Shown: positions 52,680-63,874 of the stretch, one piece after another
Layout of the letters: every line of letters starts with the position of its first letter
Numbering within the stretch: position 1 is the first letter of the stretch
Assembly: GCF_043290135.1 (NCBI RefSeq)
Contig: NC_134707.1
Span: 75,326,508 to 75,390,507, forward strand
DNA length: 64,000 nt
Reading direction: 5' to 3'
From: Rhipicephalus microplus
Taxonomy: Eukaryota; Arthropoda; Arachnida; Ixodida; Ixodidae
Made by a program: the position numbers and the translations under genes
Notes under the pieces: generated by a model
What the model was told of the DNA's origin: nothing
Seen by the model: only the letters and a program-made list of their open reading frames with translations
Databases searched by the model: none

Positions 52680-53605
52680 AAAGGAGACAGGAAAGCGGCT
52701 GGGCTGCCAACTGTTTATTCACGTACGTGAGGCTCAAATATATGAACTACTGTGGACAGATGGTCATGGTAGAGCAAAATGCGCAATCACTGTATTCATT
52801 ATTCGCACCAAACTCACTCAAGATTGCAAAACCCGAGTGGAAGTGATAATGAACGTGAGTGAGTACCGATGTGTTTGACTTCGCTCGAGTATAATGTGAG
52901 TGATTACTGATAACTGTGTATAGATGTCCTTGTATTATTATTTTTGAATTTTCCGACTATGAATGCGAGTCAGTAGTCTTGAGCCTCAGTAGAGGTGACT
53001 ATAAATGTACTGATCAAGGTCATTGAAATTTGAATGAACACGAGTGATTACAAATTAGCGTAATGTTAGAAAGTGGCTGAATACTAACTTGTACGTGTAA
53101 AGTGAGCAAGTCCGTCAGTACCGGATGACTGTGGATTGTAATGAAAATGAAGGTCAATGAGCCCAGACGAGCGTGAATATAAAATGAGGTGATTGGAGTT
53201 TAAAAGCATTCTCGACGCAACACGCCATACATATGCACACATATCCACAAGTAATCCAGAGTAATCCTCAATCAAAACATTCTTAATACTTTTGATCCTG
53301 GTCCTTGTGACAGCTCCCGCTTTTTTGGTATTTAAGTCAAGACACATGCCCAGACATACCAGTTAATCTGTATTATGTCTCTAATAGCGAGATAGTACCT
53401 AATAAATTTGAGTTCACCTTTTGCACTATTTCAACAATGTGTGCGATCGCTAGCAGATGCCGTGAGATGAAGTGAAGCTAAATCAGCTTGCTCTTGCCGA
53501 TATGCCCGGAAACAATTTCGGCACGGTGAAGCAGACGTCGGCAATCTTTTCTCATGTTGAATCTTGAAAGCATCCAATATCAGTTGTGGGCCGCTGAAGT
53601 GCAGT
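52680..53605. other. Spacer with no recognised feature
   Basis: Contains many short GTGAGTGA-like motifs (52850-53060) but no clear tandem array, and no family-like frame. Confidence 0.4.
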
Positions 53606-53835
53606 GAGAGGACTGGAAAGTTAAAATGTTTATTACAGAGAAAAAAAATGAAATAGGCTCTTGAAGCACTAGAGTGGGGCCCCGATTTCAGGGCTCCACT
53701 GGCCTCAGCAGCCCGCCGCGCCTGGTCCAGTAGCGCCCCTTGGGTCTGCTTTTCTTTGCTGGTGAGCAAGGTCTCTCACTGGTATGTCGTGATTTCTTTC
53801 TCTATTACCAGAGGTGTAATAACTTCGGCTTGCCT
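53606..53835 (-). mobile_element. LINE 3' end fragment (I/R1-like)
   Basis: The minus strand encodes QGALLDQARRAAEASGALKS at about 53745-53686, a recurrent last segment of tick LINE ORF2 proteins as I recall them. A 3' UTR with AATAAA near 53630 and an abrupt end after AACTTTCC follow. Upstream coding sequence is lost. Confidence 0.5.
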
Positions 53836-54599
53836 TAGCTCACATTTCCTAGTAATGTGGAGAAGTGTGCAGTCCTCCACAACGCGGGCTTGAACCAGCG
53901 TAAGCGGCTAAGTGCATCGCATGTTTTAAACGCAGGTTCTGATATGTATTTGTCTGCACGTGGTGCTATTAATGCGCTTGTTTTACACTCAGCTGAGAAT
54001 GGGGCGGGGAGTACAGCCAGCGTTGTCGACGCTGGTGTTCTAAGATGTCTCGAGAAGTGTTGGGAGCCTGGAGTAGCAGACAGGCATCTGGACAGGAGAC
54101 AGTCGCTCAGTGAATAATAGCTCAAGCTGCACTGTTCGCTCTATTGTTACCCGTTTCCGCTATATGTCCGGGGCACCACATGATGCAGCTTTCCTGGTCT
54201 AGAGGTGCACCTGAGAGGTGAGCGACGCACCCGGGTAAGCAGTGTATCCAGAGAGCCAAAACCTGCTTTGGGACTTTTAGGCACTGTAAGTATGCGTAAT
54301 TGCTACCTGCTAGTTTTAGAACGATTGCACTGGCTGCAAGGTAAAATTTAAAAAATGATATTACCACCCCCCCCCCAAATTTTTTAAAAACCACCTAGTC
54401 TGGGTGTCCTACTCACACCATACATGGTGCCAGTTTTTTGTATACTGATGGCGCACTCAGAATACATAATTTTCTGAATGTTGGGGTTTTAGTAGACCAG
54501 AGTTAGCAATTTGCAGAAATATGTACCCATTGAAAACTCCGTTCCTAATTCAAGCATGGACGTCTTAGAAACAAAATCTGAGAGCTACTGATATAATAT
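53836..54599. other. Spacer; one unassigned open frame
   Basis: 53857-54117 is open on the plus strand (87 codons, LNAGSDMYLSARGAINALVL) and also on the minus strand. No motifs, start context or splice signals support either frame. 54340-54380 is a poly-C/poly-A low-complexity run. Confidence 0.35.
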
Positions 54600-54775
54600 T
54601 GATACTTATATAAAACTGTCGCTTCGGCACAGCTGAAATGGTACCCGGAAGGAGGAAGACGCGAACGTCGTTATTGGGGGTTGGTCTGTCAAGCTTCCCC
54701 CGTTGGCCTGCATGACTATGCGCTCTTTAAGCCGTTAGCAAGACCCGCTGTCGGTGAATAAATCTTCCCCGTAAC
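54600..54775 (+). repeat. Gypsy-4 5' LTR
   Basis: 176 bp, TGATACTTAT ... CCCCGTAACA, matching the partial LTR at 63875 (blocks CTGTCGCTTCGGCACAG and CCGTTGGCCTGCATGACTAT). It contains TATATAAA (54606-54613) and an AATAAA near 54758. Confidence 0.88.
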
Positions 54776-54841
54776 ATCTTTTGGTGGAGGTGCTGGCTCT
54801 TCACATAACCCGACTCTGGAACTCTACAGTGGACGCCAGCT

Positions 54842-55368
54842 TTGTCCAGCTGCGATAACCATAACCGGCACTCAGGCCTCGCCATCCGCGCCCGCTCCAT
54901 CACCTGTAATCCCCCCCCCCCCCATCTTCTTGACCCAGGCACGTTTTCCGGGACGGGCAGCACGGACGTCGAAGAATGGCTCGCATCATTCGAGCGCGTC
55001 AGCAAGCACTACAATTGGGACGAGACGCTTATGTTGGTAAATATTCTATTCTACCTACGGGGTATGGCATGGGACTGGTATGAGACGCATGTAGAAGAAT
55101 TAACCAGCTGGGACACATGCAAGCAAAAGCTTCGCGACTTGTTCAGTCGGTCAGTTGCTCTTCAGATGGCAGCCAGGCAGGAACTAGCGCCGCGTGTTCA
55201 CTCATCGACGTAGTCGTACGTCACGTACATCCAAGACGTTCTGGCACTGTGCCGGAAGACTGACAAAAACAAGTCGGAGGCGGACAAGATTAGCAACGTG
55301 TTGAAAGGCATTGCTGATGATGCTTTCAACATACTAATGTGTAAGAACTGTACCACGGTCGACTCCCT
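54842..55368 (+). pseudogene. Gypsy-4 gag, N-terminal half
   Basis: Capsid-like block TDVEEWLASFERVSKHYNWD, RGMAWDWYETHVEELTSW and KLRDLFSRSVALQMAARQEL, then TAG at 55211-55213. In the same frame it continues YVTYIQDVLALCRKTDKNKS and ISNVLKGIADDAFNILMCKN to the Gypsy-5 boundary. No upstream ATG was found in frame; the true start may lie in the C-rich stretch or be mutated. It continues at 59620. Confidence 0.82.
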
Positions 55369-55527
55369 TATAACACTCTGAAAACGTGGTTCCGAAACCA
55401 CAGCACGGTTTAATAATGCATCTCCGCCATTGTTTCAACTACTTCTTTTTTTCTCCTCGGCAGACTACCCACTACTAGCTTATGTCCCTAGTGTGTCATG
55501 CCAGAAGAAGAAGAAAAGTGTGCCACA
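55369..55527 (-). repeat. Gypsy-5 3' LTR
   Basis: About 159 bp, ending TGTGCCACA on the plus strand. It is shared with the partner through long blocks such as GACTACCCACTACTAGCTTA. The boundary on the low-coordinate side is uncertain by about 2 bp. Confidence 0.85.
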
Positions 55528-55699
55528 GATAGGCCCCCCTGCAGACAAGTGGCCGTGGGCACTTGAAGAAAAAAAAATGATCAGACGGAGCTTGTCAGAT
55601 TGGGTGCCGGCTTGATCCTTTCAATGCAGACTGTGGCTTCATGCCCATTACGCAGCATTGTAAAATGATGTTCAGAACGCTTGATGACTGGGAAAGGAT

Positions 55700-56620
55700 C
55701 GTCATAGCGAAGCTGAAGAGCACGGCGAGACGCATCGACACGAACAAAAACGTGTGAAGATGTCTAGGTTTGCCGGAAGAAAAACGTCGTTCTTAGTGTG
55801 AGCTGAAGTTGGTGATGGGCGAAAGTTTTGCATGAAGATCCGCCGACGCTGGATGAAACAAGATGGATCCGAAACACTCTGCGTAGTAACGGGGCTAACG
55901 AGGTCACCAGGCAAACGGAGTGTGCAGCCATAAACCATTTCGGCTACAGAGCAGGCAAGTTCTGGCCGAAGTGTTGAACGCTGGCTGAGAAGCACGACAG
56001 GGAGTTGTGATACCAATCTTCGGCGTGGGGCTGCGAGGCGAGTGCTGCTTTTAGATGACGGGGGAGTCTCTCCACTAAGCCATTTGATGCTAGATGATAC
56101 GCAGTTGGCGAATGCGCGCACAACCCAGTAGAGATGTGACAGAGGTGAAAAGCGCTGACTCAAACTGTCTGCCTCGATCAGTAGTCACCGTTGATGGTAC
56201 ACCAAAACGGCTGATCTAGGTAGCAAGAAAGGTACGAGCAACTGTTGCTGCCATGATGTCAGGCAATAGAGCTGCTTCAGGCCACCTAGTGTACCTGTCA
56301 ATACACGTAAGCAAATACGTATTTCACCGACATGGAGGTAATGGCCCGACAATGTTCAAATGAATGGTGTCGAAACGTGCATCAGGGAGAAGGAATTTTC
56401 CCCATGGAGGCTTGGTGTGCCGTTGCACCTTGATATGCTGACATGCTCTGAAAGTGCGAACCCAGTCACGAATGTTAGCGCGTATGCGCGGCCAGACATT
56501 AACCAGTGACCAGATGTTGCGTAGCTCTTGTGTCTGGATGCCAGATGAAGTGGAGGGTGTCAAAAATAGCACGACGAAGCTGTGAAGGAACATAGATACG
56601 AGTGCATTTGTGTGAAACAT
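55700..56620 (-). pseudogene. Gypsy-5 integrase
   Basis: Minus strand. The zinc module is partly preserved (IRDWVRTFRACQHIKVQRHT) and followed by DTIHLNIVGPLPP. A later block reads VPSTVTTDRGRQFES (second catalytic Asp). The distal part (56163-55702) keeps AEMVYGCTLRLPGDLV and the C-terminal tail. A stop lies near 56220 and frameshifts lie between blocks. The catalytic Glu region is out of frame and could not be verified. Confidence 0.75.
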
Positions 56621-56861
56621 CGCACCAGAGCGTAACGTCGTTGTCGGGAAAGTTGACTTGTTTCAGTCGGAGGGAAGTAGAGGATCGGAGTCATGGAAGC
56701 TCATTGTCTAATGCCTGTGCCTCCGCGAGCGAGGACAATGAAAGGTCGGTGGTGCCTGTCATGGCATTGATGGTAATACGACTGAGAGCGTCCAGTGCAC
56801 TGTTAAAGCTGCCTTTTACATAACGTATGTCTGTGGTTAATTCGGCAATGAAAGAAAGGTG

Positions 56862-58037
56862 TCAAAGTTCTCTAGGAGTGTGCGTGGCACTGCAGTAATG
56901 TAAAGCCGAAACAAGGGGCTTATGGTCGGTAAGAATGGCAAATTGTCGCCCTTCAGGGAAGTACCTGAAATGCTTCACCGCAAGGTAGACCGCAAGGAGC
57001 TCCCGTCCGAAAGTACTATATCGGGGCTCAGTGTCGCGTAACTTGCTTGAAAAGAAGGAAATCGGAGCCCATGCACCATTGATCCATTGATGAAGAACGG
57101 CCCCAACTGCTTCTGAAGAAGCGTCCGCCATGAGGCTAGTAGGAGCTGTTGGTGAAGGGTGGTGCAGGAGGGCGGCCTGAACGCGCTTGGTCTTAACAGC
57201 AGCAAAAGCTTGATCCGAGACCGTGTTCCTGGGAAGTGCGGCTGACTCGGCTTGCGACGTCGAGAGCAGTGTAGAGCATGTAGGGATGAAGCGGCGATAA
57301 AAATTGACGAGTCCGAGAAAACGTCGTAGACTGCGTATGGACGTGTGAGGCGGGTACTCGAGGCTAGCTTGAACCTTGTCAGGTAGAGGAGTGACACCAT
57401 CTTTAGTTATCTGATGTCCGAGGAATGCTATCTCCGAGACTCTAACCTGACACTTTTCTACATTGATGACAAGGTCGTAATCACGCAGTCGAGGGAAAAG
57501 CTGACGTAGTTGTGTCTTGTGCGTTTCAGCGTCCTTGTTGGCAACGAGAAAATCGTTGATATAGTCGAAACAAAACGGCAAGCCTCTTGTGACTTCGTCT
57601 ATAAAACGCTGAAATGTCTGAGCTGCGTTTCTCAAACCGAAAGGCATTCGTAAATACTCTTGGAACCGAAATGGGGTAATTATTGCAGTTTTGGGAATGT
57701 CAGAAGGCTCAACGGGGATCTGCTGATAAGCTTTCACAAGATCAATCTTCAAGTATACAGTTCTGCTGGTTAAAAAGGCAGTACAGTCCTCAGTCCTGAA
57801 TATTGGGTAATGGGTATTGATCTGGAACGGTGACTGCATTGAGAGCTCAATAATCACCACAGGGCCGCCAGTCATTGTTCTTATTGGGAACCATGTGTAG
57901 CGCCGACGACCACGAGCTTGATGACGGACGAATAATTTGCAACTATAACATATGCTCAATCTCGTTGCGAGCAATTCGAAGTTTATCAGGGCCAAGTCTG
58001 CGAAGGCGGCAGTGAACCAGTGGGCCTGTGGTAACAA
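56862..58037 (-). pseudogene. Gypsy-5 reverse transcriptase and RNase H
   Basis: 391-codon open frame. RT blocks: FLTSRTVYLKIDLVKAYQQI (motif A), TPFRFQEYLRMPFGLRNAAQ, and FDYINDFLVANKDAETH, where the catalytic YIDD is YIND (one Asp to Asn, consistent with G-to-A). NVEKCQVRVSEIAFLGHQI and LRRFLGLVNFYRRFIP follow. RNase H: SLMADASSEAVGAVLHQ, SFFSSKLRDTEPRYSTFGRE and AILTDHKPLV with all three acidic positions visible. Upstream of motif A the frame is garbled (about 57840-57960). Confidence 0.88.
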
Positions 58038-58692
58038 TGCAGTGGGTCACAGTGTGCTTGGTGGTCTTATTCATGGGAGACTGCGTTGTAATCTCTGGAA
58101 ACTCGTTGAACAGAGCTGTATATGGTGACGTGGGCGGTTTCACGTAAGTGGGGTTTAGGGCCGTAGCGCGTGAGAGAAAACTATTGACCGATAGGCCGGT
58201 ATAGCTATCCACCAGGCGACAGCGGTTCATATCCACGAGCAGACGAAAATGCCTTAAGAAATCGGTGCCTAAGATTGCGTAGCCTACGTCTGCTATCCAA
58301 AATAACCAATGCAGTTTTCTCTTGAGACCGAGATCAAGGGTCAAAGACTTCTGTCCGTAAGTTGTGATGACCGAAGAATTGATCGCTTGTAAAGGAGTTG
58401 ACTTCTCGCGAAGGCGCTGGTCAGTTTGGGACGCCGGAATTATGCTGACTTCTGCTCAAGTGTCTACCAGCAAGCGCAGACCTGTGGTTCTGTCGGTTAT
58501 GTGGAAGAGGTGGCTTGATGCTTGGCCTTGATCGCCCGCCGCTGTTATTGACGATCGGCCGGAGCGTTTCTTTGTGCCATGAGCAAGGTGACACACATCT
58601 GCTAGCCGCGGCACGAAAACGCCGGTGATAATAGCATGTGTTCTGCGGTGAAAAGCAGTGCTCCGGCTGGTGGAGCGGTCATTGCGGAGCAC
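57943..58692 (-). pseudogene. Gypsy-5 protease and linker
   Basis: Minus strand: TDRTTGLRLLVDT, then a TGA stop exactly where Gly of the DTG triad belongs, then AEVSIIPAS. The frame continues with ILGTDFLRHFRLLVDMNRCR (C-terminal protease hallmark ILGxDFL) and the linker PPTSPYTALFNEFPEITTQ, which leads to RT. The stop (codon TGA where GGA is expected) destroys the active site. Confidence 0.82.
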
Positions 58693-58801
58693 CCAACGTT
58701 AGAGGTGGTCGATGTATACGAGGCTGGTGATTTAAGTTGCGAATGCTCAGCAATTGTAGACGCAAGTTGGCGACTTCAGCTGCGAGATCTTTTACCGTTT
58801 C

Positions 58802-59425
58802 TCAAAGGGAATCTGGTTCTGAAATCAGAGAAGTGTGGGCAGCGTTAATGACTGACGGAGCAACATCCATCATGTCATCGACCATTTCTGCCAGCTCCGA
58901 CAGCGGCTTATCCTGAGCTGTAACAAGAGCCATTCGCATGGTAGGTGGAAGATGCTGTGGAAACAACTCACATAGTATGGATGTTTCCGAGCCGTACGGC
59001 TGGGTTCCAAGCAGGTGCTGCAGGTTACGTAGAAACTGTGTCGGACGGCGGTCTCCGAGCTCTTCATCGCACATAAGTTGCTGAATGCACCAATGCTTAG
59101 GCGGAACGAGTCGGTGAAGAAGAGCCTGTTTGACTGTCGTATATGGAGTGTCCCATAGCGGGCCCACGAGGATGTCGCATATTTCGGAAATTGCCTGTGG
59201 CGGCAACGCTTCAACAAGGAGCTCACGCTTGCGAACTTCTGACGTGATGCGATGAATGCGGACCTTGTTCTCGACTTGAATGAACCATAAGGAGGAATTG
59301 GAAAGGCACAGTTGTGGTATCGTCCTGGTAGCAGTACCTCCAACAACACCTAAAGAGGGTACATGGCCGGGTGCAGTGGCAGCGGTACCAGGGCTGAGGC
59401 TGGCGGGATGCTCACGCTGCTCCAT
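58802..59425 (-). pseudogene. Gypsy-5 gag, CsRn1-like
   Basis: 207-codon frame with SSLWFIQVENKVRIHRITSE, ALPPQAISEICDILVGPLWD, PKHWCIQQLMCDEELGDRRP, LLGTQPYGSETSILCELFPQ and MALVTAQDKPLSELAEMVDD. This arrangement (WFxQxExxF...LPPxxxxExxDIL...EELGDRxPSxxL) is characteristic of Gag in CsRn1-type elements. The frame ends near the nucleocapsid region, which is broken. Confidence 0.82.
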
Positions 59426-59460
59426 GGAAGGTCGCGTTCGTAGTCCGGGTCACCAATAAA

Positions 59461-59616
59461 TATAGCACTCAGAAAACATGGTTCCGAAAACACAGCGCGG
59501 TTAATTGCATCTCCGCCATTGTTCCAACTACTTCTTTTTTTCTCCTCAGCAGACTACCCACTACTAGCTTATGTCCCAAGTGTGTTGTGCCAGAAGAAGA
59601 AGAAAAGTATGCCACA
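59461..59616 (-). repeat. Gypsy-5 5' LTR
   Basis: About 156 bp, ending TATGCCACA on the plus strand. Gypsy-4 gag resumes at 59617. The minus-strand PBS TGGTGACCCGG follows within about 8 bp of the LTR end. Confidence 0.85.
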
Positions 59617-59619
59617 TCA

Positions 59620-60356
59620 TCATATCTGAATGCCGATGATTTGAACAAGCTAAAAGCAGGTGAATAACCCACCAGTTCACGAGACTACCAAGCACCGTTG
59701 CAACATCATCTTTCAAGGATTCTGCGGCACCCCGTTCATTTGCGCCTCCTGCCAACATCCCAAGGATTGTTCGCCAGGAGCTGGAGGCCATCGCACCCAC
59801 TTCCTATCAGCCCCCTGTGCAAGACAACTGGGCAACATTTTCGCTTATTCAAGCCATCATACGTCAGGAGTTTCCTAACCTGGGCGTCCAGGTTCCCCAG
59901 CCCAGCAGGATCATGCCGCAGCCCGTGAGCTCTCCCGCCCACAACGCTGACCACCACTCTGCTCCACTTGTCGCTGCGGCAGCTTCAACTGCTCGGTTTC
60001 TACCACGCTACCGAAATCCATCGGAGTGGCGCACGCACGATGATCGACCCATCTGCTTTTCTTGCTGTCGAGTTGGGCACATCTCCCGCCAATGCCGCCA
60101 CAGGTGGTATTTCAGGCCAACCTTTCAGAATGTCGACCGCCGTCAGGACCATGAACACTATTCGCAACCCGCTTTTCCGGATGACCATCTTCAGCACCCT
60201 TCAGCTCGCCATTTATCTCCACGCTCCGAACCGTCCTACGCTGACGTCGCCCAAAGAACCTGGTCTAGCCGCTCGCCGTCACCTCTGGGTCGGCCGTCAC
60301 GCTCCCCTCAACGCCGCCGCTCTCCGTCTTATTCTGGCCATTCCCCGGGAAACTGA
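59620..60356 (+). pseudogene. Gypsy-4 gag, C-terminal half with CCHC knuckle
   Basis: Resumes after Gypsy-5 with an FKDSAAPRSFAPP-like segment (one or two stops), then open from 59817: LIQAIIRQEFPNLGVQVPQP, and the knuckle CFSCCRVGHISRQC at about residues 81-94, followed by an Arg/Ser/Pro-rich tail (SPSPLGRPSRSPQRRRSPSY) ending at 60356. Confidence 0.85.
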
Positions 60357-60385
60357 CGAGTGCAGCTCCTGGAGGTGGTGCTGCG

Positions 60386-60859
60386 TTGACGACTCGGAAC
60401 GAGAATCCTCAACTGGCTATAAATGCAAGACGCACTTTACTTCGAGTGTTCGTTCATGGACACGCCATTACTGCTCTAATTGACACTGATGCCCAAGTAT
60501 CTGTTTTGAGTGCAACTCTTCGATCTCACCTGAAAAAGGTTCTCACACCTGCTATGTTCTCTACTGTTCGAGTGGCCAACGGAAGTCGAACATCGGTGCT
60601 TGGCATGTGCACTGCCCGCGTTACTGTTGCCGGCTACCACACTTCCGTTATTTTCGCAGTCTTTGATGCTCGCCCACACGACGTCATCATTGGCATTGAA
60701 TTCTTAACCTCCCACTCCAACCTCATCGATTGCTCGACAGGTATCTTACGGCTCGAATTGCCTTTGTGCACCGATTCCCCTTCTCCAAGTCGCACTCAGC
60801 TACGATCCGTGGAGTCTCTACGGCTACCACCCCAGACAGCTATTTACATTCCTGTGTAA
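60386..60859 (+). pseudogene. Gypsy-4 aspartic protease
   Basis: 157-codon open frame with ITALIDTDAQVSVLSATLRS: catalytic DTG is DTD (GGT to GAT type change). The flap region (VRVANGSRTSVLGMCTARV) and the C-terminal HDVIIGIEFLTSHSNLIDCS are intact. Without the active-site Gly the dimeric protease should not work. Confidence 0.86.
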
Positions 60860-61093
60860 CCCTTTCCATCCGTTGCTGATGGAGACTATCTGGTGGCTAC
60901 CCTGATGGATTTGACCCTTACGCACCACATCGCACTATCTCATACTATAGTGGTTGTTGCTGACAGCACGGCGCCACTTCCAGTTCTGCATTTCTCTACG
61001 TCGACCCAAGTTCTTCCCCAAGGCGTCACTTTAGCCGATCTTTCCACTCTTGATGAATGATCGATTTGTTCTTTTACCCCTGACACTAAGACC

Positions 61094-62032
61094 GTGGCGA
61101 AACCTGTCATCACCTCGCAATATAAGGCATTCCTCGACAAAATGATATCCAGCTACCTGTTACCTTCCCAATTTGCAGCGCTCCGGGGTGTTCTATTTTC
61201 TTACCTGGATATCTTTGACGTCGACGACCGTCCCCTGGGCCGAACAAGTGCCTTAACCCACCGCATCGACACCGGTGACGCCAGTCCATTCCACAAACGC
61301 CCTTATCCCGTGTCACATGCTGAACGCCAAGTTATACAGATGGAGGTCGAGAATATGCTAGGCAAAGGCGTCATTGAGCCTTCATCGAGTCCTTGGGCAT
61401 CTCCTGTGGTCTTAGTTAAAAAGAACAATACCTGTCGCTTTTGCGTCGACTATCGACACCTGAATCGGATCACCAAGAAGGACGTTTGTCCTCTACCCCG
61501 AATTGATGATGCACTCGGCTGCCTCCATGGCGCCAACTATTTCTCGTCACTTGACCTTTGATCCGGATACTGGCAAATTTCGGTCGACGACCACGACCGC
61601 GAGAAGACACCATTTATCACACTCGACGGTCTTTACGAATCGAAGGTCATGCCTTTTGGGTTGTGCAATGCCCCGGCTACTTTTGAACGTATAATGGACT
61701 CTCTTCTCTGCGGTTTCAATTGGTCAACCTGCCTTTGCTATCTGGACGATGTAATCGTTCTTTTTCCCTCCTTCGAAAGCCACCTGTCTCGTATCTTGCC
61801 AATTCTTGACGTTTTTCGTTGTGCTGGTCTCCAACTGAAATGCTCATCTGAACGCTGGCAGATTCAACTACTCGGCCACCTTGTTGGCGCCACTGGTGTT
61901 CGACCCGACCATGACAAAGTTCGTGCCGTCCGAGAATTCCCGGTTCCGCGTTCCACACAAGAAGTTCGCATTTTTAATTGGGCTATTCTCATACTTCTGC
62001 CGCTTTATCTTCAACTTCGCGGATATTGCTAG
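61094..62032 (+). pseudogene. Gypsy-4 reverse transcriptase
   Basis: One frame interrupted by TGA 61559-61561 (where Arg of DLRSGYWQ is expected). Blocks: SSPWASPVVLVKKNNTCRFC, DYRHLNRITKKDVCPLPRI, FSSLDL, VMPFGLCNAPATFERIMDSL and catalytic YLDDVIVLFP intact. After VREFPVPRSTQEVR (about 61965) a frameshift moves the continuation to the 62033-62615 frame. Confidence 0.88.
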
Positions 62033-62615
62033 GCCCCTCACGGATCTCCTCAAAAATAACGTGGCCTTTTCTTGGCGGAAGGGCCAAGAACATTCCTCCG
62101 CGTCGTTGATTACTGCCCTCATATCACCACCTGTGTTGGCTCATTTTCATCCAGCGGCTCGAACAGAGTTTCGCATCATTGCAAGCGGCCATGGCATTGG
62201 TGCTATACTCGTTCAGATACAGAATGGCACCAACCGTGTTATAGCCTACGCTAGTCGCCTTCTGTCGCAAGCGGAAAAAAATTATTCTATCACTGAGCGA
62301 GAAGGCTTAGCCCTCGTTTGGGCCATTGCGAAATTCCGTCCGTACTTATACGGACGTCCGTTCACAGTCATCACGGACCATCAAGCGCTTGGCTGGCTGT
62401 CGACGCTGAAGGACCCTAAAGGAAGACTCGGCCGGTGGGCACTTAGATTACAGGAGTACATAATCTCGATTGTATACAAACCTGGAAAGCTGCACAGCGA
62501 TACAGACTGCTTACCCCGGAATTCTGTTGATCCACCTAACTGCACTGATTTGGAATCTGATGCCAGCGTTTTAGCCACCACCGACTTTCTGAACGTGGCT
62601 GACGAACAGCGCTGA
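61965..62615 (+). pseudogene. Gypsy-4 RT end and RNase H
   Basis: Frame with FAFLIGLFSYFCRFIFNFAD, FSWRKGQEHSSASLITALIS and then TEFRIIASGHGIGAILVQ: the first RNase H Asp (TDAS in the family) is replaced by IIAS. The Glu motif ITEREGLALVWAIAKFRPY and the late Asp TDHQALGWLSTL are kept. It ends at TGA 62613-62615. Confidence 0.86.
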
Positions 62616-63864
62616 GATCCATCACTGCTGACTATTATTGACCGTCTTCAATCGCGTCATACTGACCCTTTCTTTAGCAGATTCCTCCTTCAAGACAACG
62701 TTTTGTACCGCCACAACTTACACCCTGACGGTGCGGAACTTTTACTCGTCGTACCGCACCACCTGCAAAAGGATGTTCTGCGACTATTCCACGACGCTCC
62801 CACTTCTTGAAATCTATGAGTCTCCAGAACTTACGAGCACGTTTGACTGCAAGTATTCTGGAAGGGTTTCTATCGCTCCGTTCGCCGTTACGTCGCATCT
62901 TGCGACCTCTGCCAGCACCGAAAGAAGCCTACGACTCCCCCTGCCGGTCTTCTTCAACCTATTGAAGTTCTAGCCGAGCCGTTTTATCGAGTGGGGTGAG
63001 ACTTGCTAGGTCCAATTCCTAGTTTTACAACTGGAAATAAATGAATTGCAGTGGAAACAGAATATGCCACTCGGTATGCAATCACTCGAGTGCTACTACC
63101 CAGCTGCGCAACAGACGTTGCCGACTTCCTGCTCTACGATATTATTCTGCAGCATGGCTCTCCGTCTCACCTGCTCACAGACCATGGTCACTACTTTCTA
63201 TTTCGTGTGGTTGATGATCTACTCCGATCTTGTGCTACCCGTCACTACTTACCCACATCTTACCACCCTCAGACTAACGCCCTTACAGAGCGCCTAAACC
63301 ACACATTGACAGACATGCTTTCCATGTACGTATCTACCAACCACATTGATTGGGACATAGCTCTGCCATTCGTCAACTTCGACTATAACTCGTCGTGTCA
63401 TGAAACAGCAGGCTACTCCCCATTTTATCCACTCTTCGGACGTCATGCCTTACTGCCCTTCGACACACTGCTTTAATCAGACCAACCATCCTCCACTTCG
63501 TACGCTCAGGATGCGATCACCCATGTTCTCACGGCACGCGTGGTAGCCCGCGCTCGGTTTTCGTCATCGCAGACAGCACAAAAGTCCCTTTACGACTGTC
63601 GACATTAGTATGCCGTCTTTTCTCCGAAATCTCTTGCGAACCCGTGGCTCCCATCTTGACGTGTCGGCCTCTGCGAGAAACTACTATCGCGATACGCTGG
63701 GCTCTACAGAGTCCTTCGTCAGGTCACATTTGTGACCTACGAGATGGCTGCTACCACAAACTCATCGGCTGCTGCAACCAGAACGGAAATAGTTCACGTT
63801 TCCCATCTCTAGCCCTACAACGCGGACTCGCTCATTTAACAGGCACCGAGACGGTGCCTTACCG
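62616..63864 (+). pseudogene. Gypsy-4 integrase
   Basis: The zinc module is recognisable but broken (about 62640-62960, CDLCQHRKKP). The core (63051-63476) reads AVETEYATRYAITRVLLPSC, where the first catalytic Asp (ATDYATRY) is Glu. The second Asp is kept in LLTDHGHYF and the Glu in NALTERLNHTLTDML. It ends at TAA 63474. The C-terminal domain continues with stops to about 63860 (EKLLSRYAGLYRVLRQ). Confidence 0.85.
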
Positions 63865-63874
63865 GTCGGGATGA

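Larger units (their letters stand above)
55369..59616 (-). mobile_element. Gypsy-5, CsRn1-like Gypsy element inserted in Gypsy-4 gag
   Basis: 4.25-kb minus-strand element with LTRs at 55369-55527 and 59461-59616. The PBS reads TGGTGACCCGGACTACG on the minus strand just inside the 5' LTR, the tRNA-Trp-type PBS known for the CsRn1 clade of Gypsy. Order: gag, protease, RT, RNase H, integrase, PPT GGGGGGCCTATC, LTR. Gag lacks the CCHC knuckle usual for the Gypsy group elsewhere in this window. The protease DTG is cut by a stop and RT YIDD is YIND. No clear target duplication was found. Confidence 0.86.

Noticed and set aside
53857..54117. 86-aa protein on the plus strand
   Set aside because: Open on both strands, with no motif, splice or promoter evidence and no duplication of the frame elsewhere. 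Left as an unassigned frame.
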